From positions 1 through 49,412 of the forward strand of contig CAITUY010000064.1 in NCBI GenBank assembly GCA_903895695.1: a stretch of 49,412 nt of DNA, given 5' to 3'. Numbering within the stretch: the first letter of the stretch is position 1; every line of letters starts with the position of its first letter. The position numbers and the translations under genes are program-made. The stretch comes from an uncultured bacterium. Its GTDB lineage: Bacteria; Verrucomicrobiota; Kiritimatiellia; CAIKKV01; CAITUY01. Below are positions 32,039 through 39,714 of the stretch, in pieces. The notes under the pieces were generated by a model. That model did no database searches. It saw only the letters and a program-made list of their open reading frames with translations, and was not told where the DNA came from.

Positions 32039-33172
32039 ATGATGAAGAAAACAGCTCCTGCCATCGTCGCATGCGCCCTGGCGTGCTTCCTCCCCGCCGT
32101 ATCCGCCACCAATGCGATACAATGGGGCGTCAACATCCATAGCGGCGGGAGCGACCCTGAGCGTCTTGCCGGCAGGCTCGCGGAACGCAACCTCAAATGC
32201 GTGCGGATGGATCTCTGGGGCAACGATGCTAAGTACCTGACGAAATTCCGCAGCGCGGCCGCCTTCCTGAATGCGAAAGGGATCGCCATCGAGGCGGTGG
32301 TCTATTCCAAGTTCTCAGCGGGTCAGCCCCGACACCAGGATTTCAACGCGGACCTCGCGGAGGTGGAGAAGAGCGTCTACGAGAGCACGAAGCCGCAGAT
32401 AGAGAAGACGATGGACGTCATGCACGACTACGAGCTGCAGAATGAGATCTCGCTGTACAAGAACATAAGGACTTCCGGCGCCACCGGACAGAAGGCGGCA
32501 GACTATGACACACCGTGCGGCAGACTGCAGGCAGCGGTGCTCCGGGGTATGTCGAAGGCCATCGACGACGTACGGAAGGCGTCGGGTCAGCCGCTCAGGA
32601 TCATCCTCGGCACGACAGACCGGAGCTTCGGGCTGCTCTCGTACATGCAGCAGCAGGGGGTGCTCTTCGACGTCGTGGGGTACCACATCTATCCCTGGGA
32701 ACAGCACAAGCCGCTAGACCAGGACCCCTGGTTCGGCGCGGGCGGTCCGCTCACGCAGCTGGCGCAGTTCAAGAGACCACTCCGCATCAACGAGTTTAAC
32801 GCCGGGGAGATATGTTCGGGCGGCCCGAGCTATCCGACTAAATCGAACTACGAGAACCAGTCCGGCAAGCCGATAACCGAGGCTGGGTACCGCTCCGTCG
32901 ACAGGCATCTGAAGGAGATTATCGGGCAGACGGCGGCGAACGTGGAAGCGGTGCTGTTCTATGAGATCTGGGACGAGACCCGGAAAGCGATACCGGAGAA
33001 CCGTTTCGGCCTGTATTACGATGAGGAGATGCAGCAGCCCAAGGTAACCCTGCTCATCGCCGCATCGTTGGCGGGCGGGCTGCTGTCTTCGGCAGAGAAG
33101 GACGAGCTGCTGAAACTGGGATTGGGGAACGATGTCACTAATGCGGCATCCGCCGACAGGAAGCCGCAGTAA
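32039..33172 (+). CDS. Secreted clan GH-A-like glycoside hydrolase
   Basis: A 377-residue exported enzyme-like protein. The signal peptide is MMKKTAPAIVACALACFLPAVSA. The mature part is a TIM barrel of clan GH-A type. YELQNEIS (N135-E136) gives the Asn-Glu acid/base at the end of strand 4, and LRINEFNAGE (E252) a plausible nucleophile on strand 7. Other barrel strands are CVRMDLWG, AIEAVVY, IILGTTD, DVVGYHIYPWE and AVLFYEIWDE. Families such as GH5, GH39 or GH53 share this arrangement; none is favoured. It stands alone after intI. Two ATG codons overlap the start. It may be cargo of the element, matching the polysaccharide lifestyle of the host. Confidence 0.78.
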   Translation: MMKKTAPAIVACALACFLPAVSATNAIQWGVNIHSGGSDPERLAGRLAERNLKCVRMDLWGNDAKYLTKFRSAAAFLNAKGIAIEAVVYSKFSAGQPRHQDFNADLAEVEKSVYESTKPQIEKTMDVMHDYELQNEISLYKNIRTSGATGQKAADYDTPCGRLQAAVLRGMSKAIDDVRKASGQPLRIILGTTDRSFGLLSYMQQQGVLFDVVGYHIYPWEQHKPLDQDPWFGAGGPLTQLAQFKRPLRINEFNAGEICSGGPSYPTKSNYENQSGKPITEAGYRSVDRHLKEIIGQTAANVEAVLFYEIWDETRKAIPENRFGLYYDEEMQQPKVTLLIAASLAGGLLSSAEKDELLKLGLGNDVTNAASADRKPQ

Positions 33173-33292
33173 TACCACAACACGGAGCAATACCCCAGAG
33201 GTTAGGGAGTTGCTGTTGGATCCGGCCAAGTTGAGGGTGAGCAGGGGACAGAGAAAGCCTTCTTCAGTTGACTAGACCGGCGTCATTCCCCG

Positions 33293-33512
33293 CGTAACTC
33301 TTCCGCTCAGTGGATCCCTGACGCCGCACAAGGGTCGCCATGGCGAGGGGTGTGCACCGTACCTGATCGAGGTGCGGTAACGGTTACGCCTAGCCACCCC
33401 CTTATGGACTTAACACCGCCCCAAGCGTCGCAGTAGGCCCAACCGCCCAGCCGGACCGCGGGACGGAGGGGACGCTTGGGACGTCGTCTTCAACACATGG
33501 GGGTACCTGCAG
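33293..33512 (+). repeat. Repeat block: B (33293-33328), AACGGTTACG motif, repeat E copy 1 (33391-33512)
   Basis: The gap after the glycosidase gene holds B with its longest downstream match (TTCCGCTCAGTGGATCCCTG then ACGCCGCA), the motif GGTAACGGTTACGCC (33376-33390), and a full E repeat. E1 contains 10-base arms CCCAAGCGTC and GACGCTTGGG and ends with CAACACATGGGGGTACCTGC. No gene is seen between 33173 and 33586. Confidence 0.75.
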
Positions 33513-33586
33513 GCCCGGACCACCTCCTGCACCGCTCCTGCTGGCCATCCGACAACCCGGGTGGCCGGCCACACTGCGCAGTGTCC

Positions 33587-33615
33587 TTGCCCGGTATCGT
33601 AAGCGGTGGTAGTTT
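33587..33615 (+). promoter_or_regulatory. Promoter candidate for the small exported protein
   Basis: TTGCCC (33587-33592) and TAGTTT (33610-33615) with a 17-base gap, about 10 bases before an AAGGAGG ribosome site. Moderate match to a sigma-70 promoter. Confidence 0.45.
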
Positions 33616-33643
33616 GCACCCAAAAGAAGGAGGCCTGAAACAC

Positions 33644-34081
33644 ATGAAACAGTTTCTAGTCATTGGGGTTGTCGGTGCCGCTTTACTTATGCCCGCTCTC
33701 ACCGCGACGGCAGAGGACCAAGGAGCTACGGCGGTTCCGCAGCAACCGGTCGTAACCAAGCAGGCCCCCGCCCAGGCTCCGGACGCGGCAACCCCGGCGA
33801 AAGTGAAGAAGGAAGTGGTACTGCAGGACCTGACGCTGACCGGCAAGGTCACCAGCGAGACGATCACCCGGTACTACCTCACCGATGCCAGCGGCGCCAA
33901 GGTCCCCCTACCGGGCCCGAACGCGGGCAAGAAGGGCGCCGCCGAGGCCCCGGCGATCAACCTCGCCGATTACGTGGGCGCCACCGTGAAGGTGACTGCG
34001 AAGGGCACGGAGACGGTCAGCAAGAAGGGCGGTACGACGACCAACGTCAACACCATCATCAGCATCGAGAAGGTTCCGTAG
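33644..34081 (+). CDS. Small exported protein, possible OB-fold domain
   Basis: 145 residues. ATG 33644 follows a strong AAGGAGG site and encodes a signal peptide (QFLVIGVVGAALLMPALTATA). A low-complexity Ala/Pro/Gln linker follows (ATAVPQQPVVTKQAPAQAP). The C-terminal ~75 residues form a small beta-rich domain (VVLQDLTLTGKVTSETIT, RYYLTDASGAKVPLP, LADYVGATVKVTAKGTE, VNTIISIEKV), which resembles bacterial OB-fold (YgiW/BOF-like) or periplasmic copper-type domains. No function can be assigned. It stands alone between two repeat blocks, each containing a copy of repeat E. Confidence 0.7.
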   Translation: MKQFLVIGVVGAALLMPALTATAEDQGATAVPQQPVVTKQAPAQAPDAATPAKVKKEVVLQDLTLTGKVTSETITRYYLTDASGAKVPLPGPNAGKKGAAEAPAINLADYVGATVKVTAKGTETVSKKGGTTTNVNTIISIEKVP

Positions 34082-34126
34082 CCGGGCAGTTCCGCCATCC
34101 CCGATCGTTACTCAGGAACGGTCGAT

Positions 34127-34281
34127 TGAGTCGTGAGTCACGCGCCTACTGGCTGACTCCTGAATCACTGCCCGGTACGCGAGCGGATCAATAACTTCAC
34201 CTGAAGTTTTTGATCACTCTGGTGGCGAAACGACTGCGCGCCGCGCAGCGCTGCGTACCCTTCCGCTCAGTGGATCCCTGA
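34127..34281 (+). repeat. Composite repeat copy 2: hairpin D, hairpin C, repeat B
   Basis: Hairpin D (34127-34167, TGAGTCGTGAGTCA facing TGACTCCTGAATCA), hairpin C (34186-34215, GATCAATAACTTCACCTGAA then GTTTTTGATC) and repeat B (34254-34281) lie in the same order as at 35922-36090. The link GGCGAAACGACTGC between C and B is identical in both. Confidence 0.85.
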
Positions 34282-34288
34282 TACTGGC

Positions 34289-34400
34289 AGCCCCTATCTA
34301 CGCGTAATACCGACCCAGTCGTCCCACCGGGCCCAACTTGACAGCGGGACGGATGGGACGCTTGGGACGTGGTCTTTAACACACGGGGGGTACCTGCAGT
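34289..34400 (+). repeat. Repeat E copy 2 (GTCCCA / TGGGAC iterons)
   Basis: Contains AGCCCCTATCTACGCGTAAT, CGTCCCACC, then three spaced GGGACG units (CGGGACGGATGGGACGCTTG, GGACG) and ends AACACACGGGGGGTACCTGC. Follows the composite repeat directly and precedes the next gene. Confidence 0.75.
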
Positions 34401-34554
34401 CCGTATGGCTTGAATCGGTGCCACCGGAGTGGCACCAACGGACAACTGCGAATTCCGCTCACCCCCTTGCCTTCCCATCCGCCTTCTGACATCCTGCCGC
34501 CAACCATTGGTCTGACGGCTGAGGTCAATCAACGTAAGTGGTGAGCACGGTTTG

Positions 34555-35016
34555 ATGACGATGACAAAGAAGACCTTCCTGACCGTAGTCACCCTGTGCT
34601 GGGTATGTTCACTCGTGGGGTTCGTCTTGATCTTTACGACGCGCGGCCAACTCCCTGAGGAGCTGCAGTCCTATGTTGCTTCCCGGAAACAGCCCCATGC
34701 GGAACCGGCGTGGGCGGATGTCGTGGTGGGGTGGCAGCTACTGAAATACCTGTTCGCGGCACTCGTGGCCAACGTGTGCATCTACAGTCTGCGGCCGTGG
34801 GCACGGTGGCTGTACACAATCGTGGCTATTGCAGGTTGGCTTGTGATTCTCCCGCTGGGGCATGATCCCGTCGTGCATACGCTGTGGGTTGAGCTGGCAT
34901 CAGGTCTGTCATCGACGTTGAGCGGCTTTGCCTTGTGTGCGATGTGGTTCGTACCCGAGGTGAGGGATCTGTTCCGGAGCGGAACTGAGTCGGTCGCCTC
35001 ACCGCCACGGCTTTAG
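34555..35016 (+). CDS. Membrane protein, about four segments
   Basis: 153 residues with hydrophobic segments LTVVTLCWVCSLVGFVLIF, LLKYLFAALVANVCIYSL, WLYTIVAIAGWLVILPL and ELASGLSSTLSGFALCAMWFV. A periplasmic or cytoplasmic loop lies after the first (LPEELQSYVASRKQPHAE). It resembles generic small DUF-type membrane proteins; no family is recognised. ATG 34555 is used, with TTG 34552 and ATG 34561 as alternatives; the ribosome site is weak. It is followed 30 bases later by another membrane protein on the same strand. Confidence 0.65.
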   Translation: MTMTKKTFLTVVTLCWVCSLVGFVLIFTTRGQLPEELQSYVASRKQPHAEPAWADVVVGWQLLKYLFAALVANVCIYSLRPWARWLYTIVAIAGWLVILPLGHDPVVHTLWVELASGLSSTLSGFALCAMWFVPEVRDLFRSGTESVASPPRL

Positions 35017-35045
35017 GGTCGCCCAATCCGGATTGCTTGAACGTC

Positions 35046-35378
35046 ATGTACCAGAAGCTGCAGACTGCCGTGAAGTTCGCCATCGTGATGTTTCTGATGA
35101 CGATTGTTTGCACGATCCTTTGGGAGATTCTGGCGAGCGACCTGTATGATTGCACTGACCCCGGCCTTCCCGGCTTCTTGAATCCCGGCAACTGGGTCCA
35201 TGTCGTGGGCAGTCAGCCGGTCATGACCGTTCACAAGATCGTCCACAACCGTTCAATGAGCGAACCGGATACGATCAAGAAGGGCTGGAGCGTGACAACC
35301 CTATTCTGCCTGTGGCTTCTATTCTTCGTCCCTTCAGTGGTTGCCAGCCTCAGGCTTGCACGAAAGAAGTGGTTCTGA
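35046..35378 (+). CDS. Small membrane protein, two segments
   Basis: 110 residues. The first segment is VKFAIVMFLMTIVCTILWEIL; an external-looking loop follows (CTDPGLPGFLNPGNWVHVVG). The second segment is VTTLFCLWLLFFVPSVVASL, with a basic C-terminal end RLARKKWF, suggesting both ends are inside. No known family. ATG 35046 is preferred; an in-frame TTG at 35037 is possible. It lies between another membrane protein and a zincin-like gene 3 bases downstream, so the three are probably one operon. Confidence 0.6.
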   Translation: MYQKLQTAVKFAIVMFLMTIVCTILWEILASDLYDCTDPGLPGFLNPGNWVHVVGSQPVMTVHKIVHNRSMSEPDTIKKGWSVTTLFCLWLLFFVPSVVASLRLARKKWF

Positions 35379-35381
35379 CCG

Positions 35382-35735
35382 ATGCCCACTACACCGCAAT
35401 ACCACCGCCTTCTGGAACGGACGAAGAAGATTGCCCAGAAGGAAGCCGCCATCCTGCTGAAGTCCCTACCCAAGGATTTCAAGGAGAGGCTGGCTGGCGT
35501 TCCCAAAGTCAGCATCCGTTTCGAGGATCGCCCAAGCCGTGACAGGAACGACCACAGCGCCATTCCCGAGCCCTACAGCGTGACCAACAGGGAGGAACAG
35601 GAGATCGTCATCTACGTCATGCCCCTACTCGAAGCGCACGCCAGAGAGCCGGGAGCATTCCAAGTGGCGCTGCGGAAGGTGATCATCAAGGAACTGGGCG
35701 ATTGGGTCGGGATTGATGCCGCGACCGAGGAATGA
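35382..35735 (+). CDS. Zincin-like protein of the PF06262 type, catalytic site degenerate
   Basis: 117 residues. The layout matches the small bacterial zincin-like metallopeptidase family (PF06262): an N-terminal helix (LLERTKKIAQKEAAILLKSL), a strand (SVTNREEQEIVIYVMPLLEA) and a final helix expected to read VxHEIxHHFG. Here the last helix reads LRKVIIKELGDWVGID, so the first His of HExxH is Lys and the second is Asp, while the Glu stays. The protein should not bind zinc in the usual way. It may be an inactivated, binding-only form. ATG 35382 lies 3 bases after the previous stop. The fold assignment is inferred from pattern alone. Confidence 0.6.
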   Translation: MPTTPQYHRLLERTKKIAQKEAAILLKSLPKDFKERLAGVPKVSIRFEDRPSRDRNDHSAIPEPYSVTNREEQEIVIYVMPLLEAHAREPGAFQVALRKVIIKELGDWVGIDAATEE

Positions 35736-35881
35736 CAGAATCGCACCATGCACTTCGGCACCTGCAGTTGAAAATACGACTCGTGGCGGGGCCTGGTCTA
35801 CTCCGATGCCCCCCACCCCAATCACCCCGCCGAATAATGGTGCCAGCCACTCCGATGCGCAGGGCCTTGCAGGTCCGGTAC

Positions 35882-36148
35882 TGTGATACGAATTACACCT
35901 GCGGCCGGTCTGCTCCAGCCAGTGAGTCATGATTCACGCACCTACTGCCTGACTCATGACTCACCCCGCTGAGGACGCTCGGATCAATAACTTCACCTGA
36001 AGTTTTTGATCACGGGTGTGGCGAAACGACTGCTTTGCGCCGCACATAGCGATGCGTACCCTTCCGCTCAGCGGATCCCTGACGCCGCACAGCATTCGCT
36101 CCGCGACCCGTGTACTGCGTACTCGATGCCTGCACCACAACGGTTACG
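35882..36148 (+). repeat. Composite repeat copy 3: CRP-like site, hairpins D and C, repeat B, AACGGTTACG
   Basis: The most complete copy: palindrome TGTGATACGAATTACA (35882-35897), hairpin D (35922-35964), hairpin C (35982-36011), the shared link GGCGAAACGACTGC, repeat B (36055-36089) and CACCACAACGGTTACG (36133-36148). It occupies the gap between the zincin-like gene and the convergent HTH gene. Confidence 0.85.
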
Positions 36149-36177
36149 TTTCCTGCCGGATGAGCCTGCTGGTTGGC

Positions 36178-36600
36178 CTACAAGGGCACTGGGAGACCAT
36201 ACAGCGCGTCAGGGCAAGGCAAGTGGGTCTGGCACCTCACCCCCCTGCGCAGCACGAACATGCCAGGCGAAGCCTTCTTGAACGTCTTGTCCGTGTACAT
36301 CTTCACGTTCAGGGCGTTGATGGGATCCCCGGAGCGCCAGTGGTAGCCTGCCATCAGGCTTGCCTCATAGATATCCTGAACGGATAACGGCTTCTTGGCC
36401 TTCCGCAAGAGGTCGCTGATCAGGTCGCGCAGTGATGGCTGCTGTTGCGGGGGGACGCGCGCCGATTTGCCCTTCTTGGCCGGTGGCCGCCGCTTTGCCT
36501 CCTCGTAGACCGCCAGCAATTCCTTTTCGTACTTCTCGATCGCCAACCTGATTACCAACACCCGCTTCAGGTCGCCAGATGACAGTGCCGCAAGATTCAT
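36178..36600 (-). CDS. HARE-HTH-like winged-helix protein
   Basis: 140 residues. An N-terminal helical, coiled-coil-like part (LVIRLAIEKYEKELLAVYEEAKRR) leads through a basic linker (PAKKGKSARVPPQQ) to a winged-helix region at ~56-118. That region resembles the HARE-HTH/HB1-ASXL domain (LRDLISDLLRKAKKPLSVQD, IYEASLMAGYHW, DPINALNVKMYTD, FKKASPGMFVLRRG). In bacteria this domain occurs in RpoE-delta and in restriction or DNA-modification proteins, and binds nucleic acid. ATG 36600 follows an AAAGGGG site. It ends 29 bases from the AACGGTTACG motif. A role in regulating the element or its gene array is plausible but not shown. Confidence 0.7.
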   Translation of the reverse strand: MNLAALSSGDLKRVLVIRLAIEKYEKELLAVYEEAKRRPPAKKGKSARVPPQQQPSLRDLISDLLRKAKKPLSVQDIYEASLMAGYHWRSGDPINALNVKMYTDKTFKKASPGMFVLRRGVRCQTHLPCPDALYGLPVPL

Positions 36601-36716
36601 GGATTCCCCTTTCGTTGACTCCTACTCGTCCGTTCCTCCGCAGGCCGAGATAGTGTGGCATTGGGCTTCGGCTGTAAAGCGTATGGCGTCAACGGCCGAC
36701 CAAACGCCCGATCGCG

Positions 36717-36830
36717 CACCCCCCCTATCTGCACAGCACCGTCCCAGTAGTCCCAGTAGTCCCAGCAGGCCCAGCCGGAACGCGGGACAGATGGGACGTT
36801 TGGGACTCCGTCTTCAACACATGGGGCACC
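36717..36830 (+). repeat. Repeat E copy 3 with tandem GTCCCA units
   Basis: GTCCCAGTA occurs in a tandem run (36741-36775, about four units at 9-base spacing) facing TGGGAC units (GGGACAGATGGGACGTTTGG, then GACTCC), and the block ends CAACACATGGGG. The opposed units could form a long hairpin or a cluster of protein sites. The gap 36601-36957 holds this repeat and a nested hairpin, no gene. Confidence 0.75.
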
Positions 36831-36918
36831 ATTCCCCCGCCATACCTAAAGAAAGGCCCCTGCTGGGCGCCTTCCGTAACTTACCGCTTCCACTCAGCGG
36901 CCGGCTCAACTTGACAGG

Positions 36919-36950
36919 CATGCCGTTGCGCGTAACTGCGCACATGCCGG
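36919..36950 (-). terminator. Nested hairpin after the Ycf46-type gene
   Basis: GGCATG (36919-36924) pairs with CATGCC (36945-36950), and inside them TGCGC pairs with GCGCA. It lies 7 bases beyond the ATPase stop codon on the minus strand, without a T-run. Confidence 0.4.
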
Positions 36951-36957
36951 TTCACGC

Positions 36958-38454
36958 CTAAGCCGCGATCTTCCGTCCCCTCGCCTCGTTGACCGTCGAG
37001 GTCGCCATCCTGCATCGGCCTACCGCCCACTTCCTGAGTCCGCCGATCTGCTCGGCCATCAGCTTGCTAAGCGGCACCGACGTATCTAACGCCAACGACA
37101 GGTCCACCATCCCGGGTTCCCGCCCGTCTGCGAACGCCATGTAGAGCGCGTCAATGACGGCCTGCTCGATCTCGGCACCGGTGAAGCCATCGGCCGCCCG
37201 TGCCAATGCCGGCACATCGAATCGTTCCGGCTTCCGCCCGTACTTGGCGATCTGGATCCCCCAGATGGCCTCACGCTCAGTCTGGTTGGGCAGGTCGACG
37301 AACATCATGTCATCCCACCGCCCCTTGCGTAGCAGCTCCGGCGGCAACTGCGTCACGTCGTTGGCGGTCGCCACCACGAACACCGGCGCCTTCTTCTCCT
37401 GCATCCAGCTTATGAAGGCTCCGAACACCCGTGAACTGGTACCCCCGTCGGTTGAGCCACTGCTCTTGCTACCGGCCAGACCCTTCTCGATCTCGTCCAG
37501 CCACAGAACGCAGGGCGCTATGGCTTCGGCCACCTGGATGACGGAACGCAGGTTGGACTCGCTCTGCCCGACCAGGCTCCCGTAGAGCTTGCCGGCATCG
37601 AGCTTCAGCAGCGGCCGCCCAAACACCGAGGCCGTGGCCTTGGCGGTCAGGCTCTTGCCTGTACCCGGGATGCCGACGATCAGCAGGCCCTTCGGTGAGG
37701 GCAGCCCGTACTGCTGAGCCCGCTCACTGAAGGCGTCCCGGCGCTTACGCAGCCAGTCCTTCAGCACATCGAGCCCGCCGATGTCGTTCAGGCTCTCCCT
37801 GACGGTCACGACCTCCAGCAAGCCGTTCTTCTTGACGGTAGCGGCTTTCTCCCGCGCGACGACCGTAGCATCGACCCTCTTGGTTTCGATCACCGCCAGC
37901 GCGTACGCATTCTCAGCCTCCATGCTGGTCATGCCGGTGGCGGCATCCAACACCTGGTCGCGATCAGGGCCCGCCAGCTTCTTCAGCTTAGCCGACCCAC
38001 AGATGCCGTCCAGCACCGCCCCAAGCTGATCCTTACCGGGCAGGCTGAAGTCCAGCACGACGAATTCGCGTTCGAGTTCGGGCGGCAGCACCTGGCGGCA
38101 GCCCAGCACGATCAGGCACTTGCCCTTGGTCTTGCAGCGTACCAGTTCGTCCTTCAATGCCCTGATGAGCACCGGGTTGGCGTCCTGCAGGAACAGGTGC
38201 AGATCACGCAGCAGCACAATGCTGCTCTCGGGCAGATCTGCGACGGCCACGATGGCTTCCATCGGGTCATTGGCCTGACGGATATTACCGTCAGCCGTAT
38301 CGACTAGGCCCTCCGTGGCCGACCACGCGTACAGCTTGTACTTGAGGGCCGCCGCTACTGCCTTAAGCTCTGCTTCAACACGTTGTTCCTCGTGGCTCAC
38401 CAGGTAGATGCCGGGATAGCCGGCCCTGATGTAGTTCTGAATTTGTGTTCTCAT
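36958..38454 (-). CDS. Ycf46-type AAA+ ATPase
   Basis: A 498-residue ATPase. The N-terminal ~215 residues (GYPGIYLVSHEEQRVEAEL, SSIVLLRDLHLFLQDANPVL, LIVLGCRQVLPPELEREF) are characteristic of Ycf46 proteins and look like a degenerate P-loop domain. The C-terminal AAA+ domain has Walker A VGIPGTGKS (~260-268), Walker B VLWLDEIEKGL (~316-326), sensor 1 FVVATAND and arginine-finger region RKGRWDD. Ycf46 proteins are known from cyanobacteria, plastids and many bacteria; their exact role is unsettled. ATG 38454 follows AAGGAG. It is the last gene of the long minus-strand array that also holds DUF1257 (Ycf35) and DUF2997 proteins about 8 kb upstream. Confidence 0.88.
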   Translation of the reverse strand: MRTQIQNYIRAGYPGIYLVSHEEQRVEAELKAVAAALKYKLYAWSATEGLVDTADGNIRQANDPMEAIVAVADLPESSIVLLRDLHLFLQDANPVLIRALKDELVRCKTKGKCLIVLGCRQVLPPELEREFVVLDFSLPGKDQLGAVLDGICGSAKLKKLAGPDRDQVLDAATGMTSMEAENAYALAVIETKRVDATVVAREKAATVKKNGLLEVVTVRESLNDIGGLDVLKDWLRKRRDAFSERAQQYGLPSPKGLLIVGIPGTGKSLTAKATASVFGRPLLKLDAGKLYGSLVGQSESNLRSVIQVAEAIAPCVLWLDEIEKGLAGSKSSGSTDGGTSSRVFGAFISWMQEKKAPVFVVATANDVTQLPPELLRKGRWDDMMFVDLPNQTEREAIWGIQIAKYGRKPERFDVPALARAADGFTGAEIEQAVIDALYMAFADGREPGMVDLSLALDTSVPLSKLMAEQIGGLRKWAVGRCRMATSTVNEARGRKIAA

Positions 38455-38799
38455 ATCGCTCCTTGGTTGGTAAGGCGATCCAGCCACCCGGCCGGATCCA
38501 AGCTGTCTAGTCAGGGGTTGCGCACACGACTACGCGTATTTGAGCGCGTAACTGAAACGGTCTGGGTATTGGGTGACGGTTACGCGTCCGGGCAGCGTAA
38601 TGGTGCCGGCTGCGTAATCACGTACGCTGGACGCCGCCGCCGGGGCGCCATGGCGCAAATGCGTCATCGTGTGTCGTAAGGGATCCTGAGGGTGGACTGT
38701 TACGTGTCACCAGCCGTTTCACAACATAGCGACTGCTCGGCAGTGACATAGCGGCTCTCAGGTGGCTGGAGGCTAGTCAGACGGATGGTGACAAAGGAA

Positions 38800-38834
38800 A
38801 CGCCATCAGGACGGGGGGGCCATCCTGATGGCGT
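38800..38834 (-). terminator. Strong hairpin after the C39-like peptidase gene
   Basis: Perfect 12-base arms ACGCCATCAGGA (38800-38811) and TCCTGATGGCGT (38823-38834) around a G-rich loop. On the minus strand the stem is followed by TTTCCTTTG, a weak T-run, so it can end the peptidase transcript. The rest of the 38455-38799 gap holds several GCGTAA/TTACGC motifs and no gene. Confidence 0.55.
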
Positions 38835-38871
38835 CGACGTCGTTTAGACGCCATTTGGAAATGCCGTCACA

Positions 38872-39543
38872 CTATGGCATACCCTTCAGCGCGTCCATGC
38901 GCCAATGGCTGACCTGCCGGTTCGAATAACCTTGGGTGGCCGAGATCCTGGGGATGCAGGCAGACGTTGCACCGGGTGAACGACTGGCCTTCGGCCCGGC
39001 GCACACCAGCCCGAATCCCGATGGCGCCCAGAAGTGCGCGCGGAACATGCCGTACGGATACACCTGCTGGGTCTGGAACGGCAACTCCCCCGCCACAAAG
39101 ACCCGGTTAGGTTTCCGGCCGTAGCCGTAGATGACGATCCAGTGACTGACCTCAACCTTGCGAGTACGCACCACCACGGTGATCGGCCGATCGGCATCAA
39201 CAGCGTGCATAATGCCATCGAAGTCGAGATCGGTCCGCCGGCTGACCCGCACCCCATAGAGACGCAGACTATCGATCAACCGCTGCGGGCTTACGCCCCG
39301 GTCGGTATGCGGCCGGATGCGCTCATAGAAGCGCTCGATTGGAAAGCCAGGCCGGAAGTAGTGCAGGATCATCAGGCCAGCCACGAAACCGCACGTGTGA
39401 CCCTGTGACTGATAATACCCCGGCACCTTCAGTGTCTTGACGTTACGGTCTGGCGGATGCTGCAGGCGGTCCGGCAGGACGCGTATGCTAGTCTGATCGG
39501 CCAGCCAGTTAAGCGCTTTGGCAATTACGTGGTTCACGATCAT
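38872..39543 (-). CDS. C39-like (papain-fold) cysteine peptidase
   Basis: 223 residues with the layout of a peptidase C39-like domain. GYYQSQGHTCGFVAGLMILHYF carries the Gln and nucleophile Cys, VSHWIVIYGYGRKPNRVFVAGE the catalytic His and a following Asn. The region between (FYERIRPHTDRGVSPQRLIDSLRLYGV) matches the helical part of the family. No transporter or membrane domain is attached, so it is a stand-alone protease, perhaps acting on a leader or on a partner of this array. The C-terminal ~40 residues (SACIPRISATQGYSNRQ) are unlike the family. ATG 39543 has AGGAG three bases upstream. Confidence 0.75.
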   Translation of the reverse strand: MIVNHVIAKALNWLADQTSIRVLPDRLQHPPDRNVKTLKVPGYYQSQGHTCGFVAGLMILHYFRPGFPIERFYERIRPHTDRGVSPQRLIDSLRLYGVRVSRRTDLDFDGIMHAVDADRPITVVVRTRKVEVSHWIVIYGYGRKPNRVFVAGELPFQTQQVYPYGMFRAHFWAPSGFGLVCAGPKASRSPGATSACIPRISATQGYSNRQVSHWRMDALKGMP

Positions 39544-39714
39544 TGCTCCTGTTATTCACCATGTAGCAAACCGGGCACTGGCCGGCCAGCCGTGGCTCAC
39601 GTTTCTGGTCTCTAGTACTGATAGAGGCCGACGATACCCCGCGGTACCGCCGGCCTCAATGGGCATCCCTACGCCGCCCGGTGCCGTCTATCCTCCGCTT
39701 CGGCCTCCAGGTTA

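Noticed and set aside
33376..33390. GGTAACGGTTACGCC-type motifs as further attC sites
   Set aside because: They lack the paired outer boxes at attC spacing and the folded interior seen at the three true sites.
36741..36775. Tandem GTCCCAGTA units as a possible CRISPR array
   Set aside because: Nine-base periodicity without spacers, and no cas genes in the window; it is a part of repeat E.
38913..38930. CGGTTCGAATAACC resembling a tRNA T-arm, a possible attachment site
   Set aside because: No acceptor stem, anticodon arm or CCA-end region can be folded around it, and it lies inside the peptidase gene.
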